Source: Thermosipho affectus (GTDB lineage: Bacteria; Thermotogota; Thermotogae; Thermotogales; Fervidobacteriaceae). Taken from it: 64,000 nucleotides of DNA. The notes beneath the pieces were generated by a model. The model had not been told where the DNA came from and searched no databases. It was given only the letters and a program-made list of their open reading frames with translations. A program made the position numbers and the translations under genes. The first letter of the stretch is position 1. Every line of letters starts with the position of its first letter. Where the stretch lies: assembly GCF_001990485.1 (NCBI RefSeq), contig NZ_LBFC01000018.1, positions 276,797-340,796 of the forward strand, read 5' to 3'. Shown here piece by piece: positions 17,795 to 26,822 of this stretch.

Positions 17795-18270
17795 CCAATT
17801 ATTCCAGATAGAAGTATAATGTATATCGGATCAATTTTTGTTTTCGTAAATAGTATAAAAGCCAACAATATCAGTATTATTTGAAAGGCATTATCAATAC
17901 GCAAAGCAAGAGATTGAATGGTAAGAATTATTAGAAAAATTACTCCAAATTTTAAAGCATTTATAAGCTTGTTGGAAACTTTATTCCTAATTAGGAAAAA
18001 TATAGTGGTAAAAGTAATAGGTGCAACAAGGACTGAAAAGGAATTTAATATAGCCCCCTTTATACCGTACATTTTAAGTCCCAAATATGTTGCAAGGTTC
18101 AAAAAAACAGGGCCCGGGGTCATTTGGGCCACTGATAATATTTCTTTAAATTGTTGTGGAGTAAGCCAATTATTAGACAAAACGGTACTTTGAATGATTC
18201 CTATTATTGACCATCCACCACCAAATGCTAAAAATCCAATTTTTGCAAAGGTCATGAATAGTTTTAACAA
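17779..18270 (-). CDS. Chromate transporter (CHR) family, single half-domain
   Basis: The 163-aa membrane protein has the CHR signature region FAKIGFLAFGGGWSIIGIIQ and the conserved block VAQMTPGPVFLNLATYLGLK, with about five TM segments. Short CHR proteins normally come as an adjacent pair, or as a single double-length protein. Here only one half is seen: topA lies upstream and a convergent gene downstream. Either it works as a homodimer or the partner is elsewhere. Substrate may be chromate or sulfate-like anions, or another ion. Start ATG follows GAGGTGATC. Confidence 0.85.
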   Translation of the reverse strand: MLKLFMTFAKIGFLAFGGGWSIIGIIQSTVLSNNWLTPQQFKEILSVAQMTPGPVFLNLATYLGLKMYGIKGAILNSFSVLVAPITFTTIFFLIRNKVSNKLINALKFGVIFLIILTIQSLALRIDNAFQIILILLAFILFTKTKIDPIYIILLSGIIGYFLF

Positions 18271-18279
18271 ATGATCACC

Positions 18280-20370
18280 TCATTTGGGTTCATTCCATGA
18301 CATATAATCACAGTCTGGATTTGCGCATGCCCAATATGTTTTTCCATTTTTGCTTCTTTTCATTACTACTATTGAGTTGCATTTGGGACATTTTCCGCTT
18401 GCAATTTTATAACCAGATATAGTGAAATCACAAGAATCACATTTAAAGTAATAACCAAATTTTCCTTTTTTTCTTGTAAGATTACCACCGCATTTTGGAC
18501 ATGCGTTTTCAGAAACTGTTATAGAGATGTGGTTCTCAATTGCTTTGTTAATATAGGCTTTATTTTCTATTATTACTGCATTTATTGTGTTATCAATACT
18601 TTTATTTTTTTGGCATGATTCACAATTTAAATACAGGCCAAATTTTCCTATTTTCAGTTTATAAGTACCTTCACAGTCTTCGCATTTTAAATCAGTTTCG
18701 TAGTTTACGGTGTAAAATTCTTTTTGTGCTTTTGAAAGGTACTTTGAAAAATCTGAATAAAATTCGTTAAGTACGCTTTTCCACTGCTTTTCACCAGTCT
18801 CTATTTTATCCAGTTCTGCTTCCATTGTTGCGGTAAAATTTTTGTCTACTATTTCTGGGAATTTTTTTGTTAAAAAGTCTTCTACTACAAAGCCAAGAAG
18901 TGTCGGAAGAAGTTCTTTCTTTTCCTTTATTACATATTTTCTTTGCAAAAGAGTGGAGATTATCGTTGCATAAGTACTTGGTCTTCCTATTCCTTCTGTC
19001 TCTAATTTTTTTACAAGTGTTGCTTCTGTAAACCTTGAAGGAGGTTTTGTCATGTCTTTTTCGGTGTTTACCTTTGAAACGTTATATGTTTTGCCTACTT
19101 TAAGATTTAATTCATTTTCTTTTTTTTCCTTTGTATTGTAAATTATCTCAAATCCATCAAATATACGGTGAGATATTGTGGTTCTAAATTCGTATTTTCC
19201 ACTTTGAAATATATAAGTTTTGTCTTTATAAATTGCGTGTTTCATTTGCGAAGCAAGAAATCTTTCCCATATAATTTTATATAACTTGTATTCATCTTGA
19301 TTTAATAAGTTTTTGGCAATTTCCGGAGTTATTTCTATGTTTACAGGTCTTATACATTCATGGGCATCCTGAACTTTCTTTTTCTGTTTTTTTGTTTTTT
19401 TTCCGCCTTTATATTCATTTCCAAATTTCTTTTCAATAAAATCTGTTGCCATGTTTTTTGCTTCTTCAGAAACGCGTGTAGAGTCTGTTCTCATGTAAGT
19501 AATAAAGGCAATGTGTTGACCATCTTTTGTATTTACGCCTTCATATAGTGATTGTGCTATTTTCATGGTTTTAGATACGGGGAACCCCAGTCTTGTTGCT
19601 GCATCTTGTTGAAGTGTACTTGTTATATATGGTGAGGGAGGTGATTTTTTTCGTTCTTTTTCTATAATGTCTTTTAAAATTACTTCTTTAACATTTTCTT
19701 TTATATCATTTGCTATTTTTTCCGTTACATTTTCTTGTTTTATCTTTTTTCCAGAGATACTCCACAAGCTTGCTTTAGTTTTTTTTACCTCAATAGAGAC
19801 CTTGTAAAACTCTTTTGGTTTAAAAACGAATCTTTCTCTTTCTCTATCGCAAATTATTTTTAAGGCTGCAGATTGAACTCTTCCGGCACTCATTGCACCT
19901 TTTATAATTTTCCATAATAGAGGACTTATTTTGTAACCAACTATTCTATCTAAAATTCTTCTTGCAAGTTGTGCGTTTACTTTTTTTATATCTATCTCTC
20001 TTGGAGATTGTACGGATTTTTTAATAGTATTTGGTGTAATTTCGGTAAATATTATTCGATTTTTTCCGGAAAGGTTTAATATATTGGAAAGGTGCCATGC
20101 GATAGCTTCACCTTCCCTATCCATATCTGAGGCTATTAAAACTTCTTTTCCTTTTACTTCTCTTTGTATCTGTTCAACAACCTTTTCTTTGCCAGGGATT
20201 ATTTCAAATTCAGGTTCGAAATTTTCGAGATTTACTCCAAATTTCTTTTGAGGTAAGTCCCTAACATGTCCTTTTGATGAAATAACTTTGTAATCTTCCC
20301 CAAGTATTTTTTCGATAGTTTTTGCTTTAGCAGGTGATTCTACTATGATTACCTTTTTTTTCTTTCCCAC
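18280..20370 (-). CDS. topA: DNA topoisomerase I (type IA)
   Basis: This 696-aa enzyme relaxes negative supercoils. The Toprim domain begins VIIVESPAKAKTIEKILG and contains the metal-binding DMDREGEAIAWHL. The active-site Tyr lies in FITYMRTDSTR. The GIGRPSTYA motif follows, and the tail carries three tetracysteine zinc ribbons (CEDCEGTY...C..C; CPKCGGNL; CPKCNSIV...CANPDC). Length and domains are normal. It is 1 bp downstream of the OB-HD gene and followed closely by the chromate-transporter gene, so it sits inside a long minus-strand operon. The zinc tail and size separate it from reverse gyrase. Confidence 0.97.
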   Translation of the reverse strand: MGKKKKVIIVESPAKAKTIEKILGEDYKVISSKGHVRDLPQKKFGVNLENFEPEFEIIPGKEKVVEQIQREVKGKEVLIASDMDREGEAIAWHLSNILNLSGKNRIIFTEITPNTIKKSVQSPREIDIKKVNAQLARRILDRIVGYKISPLLWKIIKGAMSAGRVQSAALKIICDRERERFVFKPKEFYKVSIEVKKTKASLWSISGKKIKQENVTEKIANDIKENVKEVILKDIIEKERKKSPPSPYITSTLQQDAATRLGFPVSKTMKIAQSLYEGVNTKDGQHIAFITYMRTDSTRVSEEAKNMATDFIEKKFGNEYKGGKKTKKQKKKVQDAHECIRPVNIEITPEIAKNLLNQDEYKLYKIIWERFLASQMKHAIYKDKTYIFQSGKYEFRTTISHRIFDGFEIIYNTKEKKENELNLKVGKTYNVSKVNTEKDMTKPPSRFTEATLVKKLETEGIGRPSTYATIISTLLQRKYVIKEKKELLPTLLGFVVEDFLTKKFPEIVDKNFTATMEAELDKIETGEKQWKSVLNEFYSDFSKYLSKAQKEFYTVNYETDLKCEDCEGTYKLKIGKFGLYLNCESCQKNKSIDNTINAVIIENKAYINKAIENHISITVSENACPKCGGNLTRKKGKFGYYFKCDSCDFTISGYKIASGKCPKCNSIVVMKRSKNGKTYWACANPDCDYMSWNEPK

Positions 20371-20371
20371 G

Positions 20372-21382
20372 TTATCCCCTCTCAGTGTGTTTTAATAATA
20401 ATCTTCTTCCTAAGTTTGGATCAAAATCGCTCCATTTTTTATTTGGATTTGTTTCTAATTCTTTTTCTTTTATATTTTGGATTCTATTTAATTTGGAGTC
20501 TAAATTTTCAATCATGTGTAATACAAAAGCTTCCGGCGTTTTTGGGAGAATAGGAGAACCCCATTCTAATTCTCCGTGATGTGAAAGGATCATATGGAGA
20601 AGTTTTTCCGAGATTCCTCTTAGGTTTAATTTTTTTATTTTTTCGTTAACTATTTCATATCCCATAACAATATGACCTATTAATTCACCTGTTTGGGTAA
20701 TTTCTATACCCTTTGAATTGATCTCATAATCGTAAATTTTTCCTATATCGTGTAAAAGTGCACCGGTTATTAAAAGGTCTCTGTCAAGCCATGGATATAT
20801 CTTTGCTACATTATCACACATTTTTGCCACTGTTATGGAATGTTCGGCAAGACCTCCAATATAGTTGTGGTGTACTTTTAATCCCGCCGGTGAATTTTTA
20901 AATTTGTTAAAAAGCTCTTCGTCATTTTTAAATATTTCCTCTAAAAGTTGTTTTAATTCTTTATTTCTTATAGATTCGATAATTTCAAAGAGCTTACTTA
21001 TAATTTCATCTACGGGAATTTTTGATTCAGATACGAATCTTTCATACGAATATTCATTTTCATTTAATACAATTAAATTCGAGTCTTGAGGAATGTTTAA
21101 TTGAAGTCTTCCATCGTATAAAACAATTTTGCCGTTTACTCTTACCACATTACCAACATCCACTTTTGAGTTGTTTTTTTCTGCGTTAAACCAGTCAATA
21201 GCTCTTAAAATCCCTGTTTTATCTTCAAAAGTTATTAGTAAATATCTTTTACCATTTTTATTCTCTAGGAGTCTTTTGCTCTTTACTTTTACAATTAATT
21301 CAACATCTGAGTTTATATAATTTTCGAGTTCAGATATGAAAGGTTCTTTGGATTTCTCTATCAATTCTTTGGATAATTTCAA
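20372..21382 (-). CDS. OB-fold plus HD-domain 3'-5' exoribonuclease (YhaM-like)
   Basis: The 336-aa protein joins an N-terminal OB fold (about 25-105: VELIVKVKSKRLLENKNGKR, VVRVNGKIVLYDGRLQLNI) to an HD phosphohydrolase domain. The HD part shows HHNYIGGLAEHS, LLHDIGKIYDYE and SHHGELEWGSP. This matches YhaM/CBF1-type 3'-5' exoribonucleases. The TTG start overlaps the alr stop as TTGA, with AGGGGTGGAA upstream. Nucleic-acid specificity is inferred from family. Confidence 0.86.
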   Translation of the reverse strand: MKLSKELIEKSKEPFISELENYINSDVELIVKVKSKRLLENKNGKRYLLITFEDKTGILRAIDWFNAEKNNSKVDVGNVVRVNGKIVLYDGRLQLNIPQDSNLIVLNENEYSYERFVSESKIPVDEIISKLFEIIESIRNKELKQLLEEIFKNDEELFNKFKNSPAGLKVHHNYIGGLAEHSITVAKMCDNVAKIYPWLDRDLLITGALLHDIGKIYDYEINSKGIEITQTGELIGHIVMGYEIVNEKIKKLNLRGISEKLLHMILSHHGELEWGSPILPKTPEAFVLHMIENLDSKLNRIQNIKEKELETNPNKKWSDFDPNLGRRLLLKHTERG

Positions 21383-22374
21383 AATTCCACCCCTTTGTAT
21401 ATTTTTGGGACTCTACTGGATATTCTGCAGGTTACTTCGTAATTTATTGTTCCCACTTTTTCTGCAATTTCTTCTGCACTTATTTTTTCTTTTCCTTGCA
21501 TACCTATTAATACTACTTCATCACCTATTTTCACATCATCATCGACTTCTACTACAAATTGATCCATGCAAACCCTGCCCAAGATTCTTCTTCTTTTGCC
21601 GTTTATCAAGACCTCTCCTTTGTTTGATAAATGCCTCCAATATCCATCTGCATATCCAACGGGAATTGTTGCAATTTTCATTTTTTTTGGTGCTTTAAAT
21701 GTTCTACCGTAACTTATTGTTTCTCCTTTTTCAATATATTTTACGTGAGAAACCACACTTTTCCATGAAAGTACAGGTTTGAGATTTTCATCTGTTACTT
21801 GTAAACTTGGCATAAGACCGTAACTTGCAATTCCAACTCTTATATAGTTTTCCATGGGTACTAGCTTTGAGATTGCACCTGCACTATTGTTTACGTGTTT
21901 TATTTTAACATCTAAATTTGTATTGGCAAATAATCTATATTGCTTTTTTGTAAACTCTATATCTTCTTTATCTTTGGAATCTGCAACGGCAAAGTGAGTG
22001 TATGCACCTTCAACTTCAAAATTATTTTTAATAAGTGCCTTGAAAAACCTTTGAGCTTCATTTGGTTTAATTCCTAGCCTATTCATTCCGGTATTGATGT
22101 TTATGTGAACTTTTGGTTTTCTTTTTAAGTTTTTGTATAATTGAAGTTGTTCCCAAGAAAACATTGTAATGGTTATATTATTTTTTACGGCAATTTCGAC
22201 AAAATCTTTATCTATGTAGTTAAATACAAGTATATTTGCTTTAATTCCATTTTCTCTTAATGTTAATGCCTCTTCTAAAAAAGCCACGGCAAAATAGTCA
22301 ATTCCAATTTTTTCCGCTGCCTTTGCAAGGAAAACAGCACCATGGCCATACCCATCAGCCTTTACTACAGGCAT
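21379..22374 (-). CDS. alr: Alanine racemase (5' end uses no standard start codon)
   Basis: Alr makes D-alanine for peptidoglycan with PLP. Visible are the PLP lysine in PVVKADGYGHG, the catalytic Tyr region VGIASYGLMP, and GRVCMDQFVVEV. The first ATG (22374) would leave out the first strand and helix. The same frame is open upstream to 22500 and encodes the missing family sequence, reading RRTFAEINLKNYIHNLKHFE just before. That 5' stretch contains no ATG, GTG, TTG or CTG. True initiation may be at ACG (22467), or may need a one-base shift in the C6/G6 run at 22474-22479. A sequence error there is also possible. Its 3' end overlaps the OB-HD gene by 4 bp. The end given is the last conventional start, not the likely real one. 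Confidence 0.85.
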   Translation of the reverse strand: MPVVKADGYGHGAVFLAKAAEKIGIDYFAVAFLEEALTLRENGIKANILVFNYIDKDFVEIAVKNNITITMFSWEQLQLYKNLKRKPKVHININTGMNRLGIKPNEAQRFFKALIKNNFEVEGAYTHFAVADSKDKEDIEFTKKQYRLFANTNLDVKIKHVNNSAGAISKLVPMENYIRVGIASYGLMPSLQVTDENLKPVLSWKSVVSHVKYIEKGETISYGRTFKAPKKMKIATIPVGYADGYWRHLSNKGEVLINGKRRRILGRVCMDQFVVEVDDDVKIGDEVVLIGMQGKEKISAEEIAEKVGTINYEVTCRISSRVPKIYKGVEF

Positions 22375-22436
22375 TATTTTTGCAGGAGCACATTCTTTTT
22401 CAAAATGTTTTAGATTATGTATATAATTTTTAAGAT

Positions 22437-22775
22437 TTATTTCGGCAAAAGTTCTTCTACTTTCCGTAAATATCCCCCCATTGGTGGAAAAGCATAAGTT
22501 TTACCTTCAGACCTTATTTTAACACAAAATATAGAATAACGAAAATATTCGATTTTTGATATAGAAATGGATTTTTCGTAAAAGAGAGAACTAATTTCAA
22601 TGAAATCTCTATTGAGATTAACGGAAAAAGTAACGGCTTCCAAAAAGAGGGAAGTTATAGTAAAGTATGAGGAAAAAGTTATCACAAAAACAGGAAAAGA
22701 AATGGGGAATTTTAATATGTAGTATAAAGGATAGTGTGAAGATAAGAAAAATAAAATTACCAATATTTTGTACAT
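22437..22775 (-). CDS. Small membrane-associated protein of unknown function
   Basis: The 112-aa reading frame has hydrophobic residues 1-45 (two short TM-like stretches) and a soluble C-terminal part ending GGYLRKVEELLPK. That looks like genuine protein, possibly a bacterial PH-like fold. The start is doubtful: the ATG lies in the T-tract of the rpmB terminator with no ribosome site, and no other start has a good one. The end overlaps the N-terminal coding part of alr in another frame, across a G6 run. It may be a real gene with an unusual 5' end, or a relic fused by a frameshift to alr. Confidence 0.5.
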   Translation of the reverse strand: MYKILVILFFLSSHYPLYYILKFPISFPVFVITFSSYFTITSLFLEAVTFSVNLNRDFIEISSLFYEKSISISKIEYFRYSIFCVKIRSEGKTYAFPPMGGYLRKVEELLPK

Positions 22776-22782
22776 AAAAACA

Positions 22783-22801
22783 AAGCGGGGAATACCCGCT
22801 T
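22783..22801 (-). terminator. Terminator of rpmB
   Basis: The stem AAGCGGG/CCCGCTT has a five-base loop and begins right after the rpmB stop. It is followed in the mRNA sense by TTGTTTTTAT. Confidence 0.85.
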
Positions 22802-22802
22802 A

Positions 22803-23012
22803 TTACGCCTCCACGCTTTTGCTAACGTATCTTCTAACTTTCCCCGCGCTTAGACAGCTCGTACATACCCACATTCTCTTTACTTTTCCTTCATCTGTTA
22901 TTACTCTTACTTTTTGTAGGTTAGGTTTGAACCATCTATTTGTTTTTCTGTTTGAGTGTGAAACGTTCTTGCCGGTAACGGGTCCTTTACCACAAATTTG
23001 ACATCTTGCCAT
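22803..23012 (-). CDS. rpmB: 50S ribosomal protein L28
   Basis: The 69-aa basic protein begins [20 protein letters not shown] and keeps [12 protein letters not shown] and the second CxxC (CTSC), so it is the zinc-binding form with four cysteines. I use the second ATG because AGGGGAG is at better spacing; the first (23018) adds only two residues. It has its own promoter (23075-23103) and terminator, so it is a monocistronic unit. Confidence 0.95.
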   Translation of the reverse strand: MARCQICGKGPVTGKNVSHSNRKTNRWFKPNLQKVRVITDEGKVKRMWVCTSCLSAGKVRRYVSKSVEA

Positions 23013-23074
23013 TTTCATTCTCCCCTTTCTTTTTTATTTTATCTTTATATATTTTCTACTTTAATACAAACTAT

Positions 23075-23103
23075 ATTTTACACTTTTGTTTTCAATGTGT
23101 CAA
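23075..23103 (-). promoter_or_regulatory. Strong promoter for rpmB
   Basis: On the minus strand a consensus -35 TTGACA (23098-23103), 17-bp spacer and -10 TAAAAT (23075-23080) lie about 63 bp before the start codon. Confidence 0.85.
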
Positions 23104-23130
23104 TTTTAGAAATGTAAAAAGTGTGTTTCA

Positions 23131-25686
23131 TTAATCGAAAACCCTAATTGCTTCTGATGCTTTGATTTTTTGAGCAAGATTTGCAGGATATATGGTAAAT
23201 ATAGTTGTAATAAGATAAACGCCCAATAGTACTAATGAAATTTGTCCCCAAGGAATTGTTATTTTGAAATTAGGTATTTCAGAAGATATCATTTTAAAAA
23301 TATCAAGCGTTATAAAAATATTTGTGAATATTGCCGTGATGATTGCTATCGTGACTATCAAAAAGGTTTCCGTCAAGAAGGATTTGAATATGATTTTTTT
23401 ATTTACACCTATTGCCTTTAGTGCACCGATTATCCTTCTTCTTTCATGTACATTTTTTAAACTTAGTATGGTTAGTCCGGAAAAACCACTAATAAATCCA
23501 AAATAAAAAAGTTGAATTGCTATATTAACAAAATACTTTATACCGGAAAATATCTTGTTTAATTCTTCTGTTATGTACAAAGGAGAATCAAATTTTTCGT
23601 ATACAATTTTCTTTGCCTTTTCAGCAAATTTTTCTTTTATTATCCCTGCATATCCCGTAAGTGCTCCGGAAATTTTTTTGTCGTAAACAAATATTGCATC
23701 AAGTGGTACAAGTAGTTCTTTTGGATCATATGTATCAACTACGTTAAATGTTTCATTAAATCTTGCACTTATACCAGGTAGTATACCTGTTAGAAGGATG
23801 GTATTTGTTCCATTTTTAAGTATGTTTTTATTTCCTAATCCATCTTTTAACTTTAATTTTGGGATATCTTTTCCTTTTATCTTTAAACTTTTACATATAT
23901 TTTCTGATGCTAGTATTACTACCAGGTGTTTTCCATTTTTCCTTGCGTTGACAAGTTGTATTTTTGAGATATTTTTAAACATAGATTTAAATTCTTCATC
24001 ATAATTTGAAAAGCTAAGGAAACTTTTTAATGGATTTTCGATTATAATAAAATTGTGTCCTAGTATACCAGTGTTTAGCTTTTGGTTGATATATTTAAAA
24101 ATGCTTGTGGGTATAATAGCGGTTAGTATGATTACGAGTGTAATGATTGCATAGACAAGGAAAACAACGTAATTTCTTAATTTTTGTTTTTCAATGTATG
24201 AAATTGAAAGTATAGATGTTATGCTGTGAAATTTTTTTAAGATGCTCTTTAATATATCTAAAATCGAAAAAACTAGATATATACTTGCAATTAAAAATAT
24301 GATAGAACGTATTAAATAGTCCAAATTACCCCCAGTTCCTATTTGAAGGAGTGTCAATAATATAGCAGAAATTCCAGAAATTACCAGGATATAGTTTTTT
24401 TTAATGAATATTGGAAGTGTTAAAATTAAGAATATTAAGAAGTAAAATCTGTTGAAATTTAAAATAGTTAAAAGTCCCACAAATAAAAGGAAATACAAGT
24501 ATTTTTTCTTTGGTAAAATTTCTGTATTGGAAAGTAACACAACAGGAGGTAATTTTGAAAAAGAAATTGAACGAAAGATAAGTAGTAATAATGGTACAAC
24601 TATAGAAACTGATATTCCCAATAATATGGTTTTTGTAGTTATAAAGAAAGTTATCTTTTCTGGAATCATAGTATTAGATGATAATATTTCCGGTGCTTTA
24701 TTTACTAAGCTTAATAAGTATTTTCCAAAAAGTATTCCCAAAGTAGCCCCTATTAAAGACGAGAAAATTATATATATAGCTCCTTCTAAAAACAACAATC
24801 CTCCAATTTTGTATTTGGAAAATCCCAAAGCCCTTAAGGTACCAAATACCTTTTTTCTGTCTTCGGCTAGTACACCAAAAAAGTTTGAAACAAATAAAAA
24901 ACTACTTAAAAGTGCAAAGCCACTAAATCCTAAAAATAAATAGCCAATAACTTTATTAAGAGGAGAATACCTTAAATTATACTTAGTAGGAGTAGTTCTA
25001 AGATTTGTAAGTTTTGATATTTCTGCTGAAATTTTAAGATGATTTTTTATAGGACTTTTTAAAGAAATAAATACTGTATTTGGTTCTTTATACGTGTAAA
25101 TTTTGAGGTTTAACATAAGATCTTTAGGGAGAAATATGCTTCCATTTGTCATACCAGTTTCGCCTCTAAAATTAAATTCTTCAGCTCCTATTTCGTTTAT
25201 TTCCACAACTTTTTTTCCGTTAAGGGTGATTAAATTTATTTTATCACCTTTTTTTACGTTTAAAGTTTCTGCTAGGTCTTTTGATATTATTACTCCATTA
25301 ACAATTTTTTTGGAAAAATTAAAAAAATTTTTATCGTATCCTATTGCGAATACATCTATAAATTTTTCATCAAATTGTATTCTAGTTGATATAAGATTAA
25401 CGAATGTGTAGTCTTTTATTTTTTCTTTCTCTTTAAGTTTGTCAAGATACTTAGATATCTTTGTGATATTGAGTGTTTTTGGAAAGAAAAATGTATCACT
25501 TTTGTCCTTTGCCACTATGTCTATATTTCCAAAATTGTTTTTAATTTTGTTTGCAAACCAATTATTTACAGAATCATTTAGTGATAGTGCTCCCACCACT
25601 AACATAGTTGCAATCATACTTCCGAGAATTACCAAAAGGGATTTTTTCCAATTTTTAATTACATTTCGAAAGGGTATTTTAAACAT
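23131..25686 (-). CDS. FtsX/MacB-type ABC permease, double domain
   Basis: The 851-aa membrane protein has two FtsX-like permease units. TM1 (about 15-37) is followed by a large extracytoplasmic domain (about 40-235) and three TM segments (about 245-360), where FGVLAEDRKKVFGTLRALG marks the coupling helix. A hydrophobic middle and second extracytoplasmic domain follow. The final three-TM block carries LKNVHERRRIIGALKAIGVN. This is the layout of permeases that export lipids, lipoproteins or peptides with a LolD/MacB-like ATPase. No ATPase gene is adjacent. I choose the ATG over the GTG at 25695 because AGGTGAG fits it. It starts directly after the rpoD stop and is probably read through from dnaG-rpoD. 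Confidence 0.84.
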   Translation of the reverse strand: MFKIPFRNVIKNWKKSLLVILGSMIATMLVVGALSLNDSVNNWFANKIKNNFGNIDIVAKDKSDTFFFPKTLNITKISKYLDKLKEKEKIKDYTFVNLISTRIQFDEKFIDVFAIGYDKNFFNFSKKIVNGVIISKDLAETLNVKKGDKINLITLNGKKVVEINEIGAEEFNFRGETGMTNGSIFLPKDLMLNLKIYTYKEPNTVFISLKSPIKNHLKISAEISKLTNLRTTPTKYNLRYSPLNKVIGYLFLGFSGFALLSSFLFVSNFFGVLAEDRKKVFGTLRALGFSKYKIGGLLFLEGAIYIIFSSLIGATLGILFGKYLLSLVNKAPEILSSNTMIPEKITFFITTKTILLGISVSIVVPLLLLIFRSISFSKLPPVVLLSNTEILPKKKYLYFLLFVGLLTILNFNRFYFLIFLILTLPIFIKKNYILVISGISAILLTLLQIGTGGNLDYLIRSIIFLIASIYLVFSILDILKSILKKFHSITSILSISYIEKQKLRNYVVFLVYAIITLVIILTAIIPTSIFKYINQKLNTGILGHNFIIIENPLKSFLSFSNYDEEFKSMFKNISKIQLVNARKNGKHLVVILASENICKSLKIKGKDIPKLKLKDGLGNKNILKNGTNTILLTGILPGISARFNETFNVVDTYDPKELLVPLDAIFVYDKKISGALTGYAGIIKEKFAEKAKKIVYEKFDSPLYITEELNKIFSGIKYFVNIAIQLFYFGFISGFSGLTILSLKNVHERRRIIGALKAIGVNKKIIFKSFLTETFLIVTIAIITAIFTNIFITLDIFKMISSEIPNFKITIPWGQISLVLLGVYLITTIFTIYPANLAQKIKASEAIRVFD

Positions 25687-25695
25687 TGCTCTCAC

Positions 25696-26808
25696 CTATG
25701 ATTCATCAGACATTTTAAATAAAAGTTTTAAATATCTGCTTCTAGATGGATGCCTTAATTTTCTAAGGGCCTTGACTTCTATTTGTCTAATTCTTTCACG
25801 TGTTACGTTAAAGTATTGTCCCACTTCTTCAAGGGTTTTTGATTTTCCATCAATTAAACCATATCGCATCTTTAAGACCAATTTTTCCCTATCATTTAAT
25901 GTTTCTAATACTTTTTCCACTTCTTCTCTAATAAGCATTCTCATAGCCTCTTTTCTAGGGGAAGCTATACTTTCGTCTGCAACAAAATCACCTACAGTAG
26001 AATCCTCATCTTCTCCAACAGGAGCTTCAAGTGAGGTTGTTTCTTTAGCAGCTTGGAGTATTTCTTCTACTTTTTCAACTGGTTTCCCAATTTCTTTTGC
26101 GATTTCTTCTAGAGGCATTTCAGTTCCGTGTTTTTGATAATAATCTCTCATTATCTTTTGTACTTTGTTTATAGTTTCAACCATGTGGACAGGGACTCTA
26201 ATAGTTCTCGCTTGATCTGCTATAGCCCTTGTTATAGCTTGTCTAATCCACCATGTGGCATATGTTGAAAATTTATATCCTTTTCTCCAGTCGAATTTTT
26301 CTACTGCTTTTAGTAACCCCACATTTCCTTCTTGGATTAAGTCAAGAAATGACAATCCTTTTCCTATGTATCTTTTTGCAATACTTACAACTAATCTTAA
26401 GTTTGATTCAACTAATTTTTGCTTGGCTCTTTCATCACCTTGTTGGGCGCGTCTTGCAAGTTCTCTTTCCATTGATTGACTGAGAAGAGGTATTTTTCCT
26501 ATGTCTTTCAAGTACATTTTTATCAAATCCTTAGTTGCCATGTTATCGTAAAATTTTGGGGATTCTTCTAGAAAATCATCTAATGAAACTTCATCTATTT
26601 GTTCATGAGGATTTGTTTCGGTTATTAAGATGTTATTTTTTTCTAGTTCTTCGTAGACTTTTTCTAAAATGTTTCCATCAAAATCGTCGGTTTTATCGGG
26701 CGGAAATGTTTTATCAATATCATCGTATGTTACGAAACCTTTTTCTTTTCCGATTTTTACTAGTTTTTCTATTTGTTTATCCACGGAAAACTTTTTGCTT
26801 CTTGCCAT
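25696..26808 (-). CDS. rpoD: Primary sigma factor RpoD (SigA)
   Basis: The housekeeping sigma factor has 370 aa. An N-terminal region 1.1-like segment (to about 90) is followed by region 1.2 ([18 protein letters not shown]). Region 2 ([20 protein letters not shown], then [13 protein letters not shown]), region 3, and region 4 with the -35 recognition helix [20 protein letters not shown] follow. The large non-conserved insert of proteobacterial RpoD is absent, as usual for the compact form. The ribosome site AGGAGGTGATC is an unusually complete match to the 16S 3' end. The gene follows dnaG by 14 bp, the classical macromolecular-synthesis order. Confidence 0.98.
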   Translation of the reverse strand: MARSKKFSVDKQIEKLVKIGKEKGFVTYDDIDKTFPPDKTDDFDGNILEKVYEELEKNNILITETNPHEQIDEVSLDDFLEESPKFYDNMATKDLIKMYLKDIGKIPLLSQSMERELARRAQQGDERAKQKLVESNLRLVVSIAKRYIGKGLSFLDLIQEGNVGLLKAVEKFDWRKGYKFSTYATWWIRQAITRAIADQARTIRVPVHMVETINKVQKIMRDYYQKHGTEMPLEEIAKEIGKPVEKVEEILQAAKETTSLEAPVGEDEDSTVGDFVADESIASPRKEAMRMLIREEVEKVLETLNDREKLVLKMRYGLIDGKSKTLEEVGQYFNVTRERIRQIEVKALRKLRHPSRSRYLKLLFKMSDES

Positions 26809-26822
26809 CAGGAGATCACCTC

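Noticed and set aside
18280..20370. Possible reverse gyrase or type IA variant
   Set aside because: There is no helicase domain or extra N-terminal region. Length and the three zinc ribbons fit ordinary topoisomerase I.
25439..26137. 232-codon plus-strand frame across the start of the permease gene and end of rpoD
   Set aside because: It is antisense to two well-supported genes, starts inside one and ends inside the other, and has no recognisable protein features.
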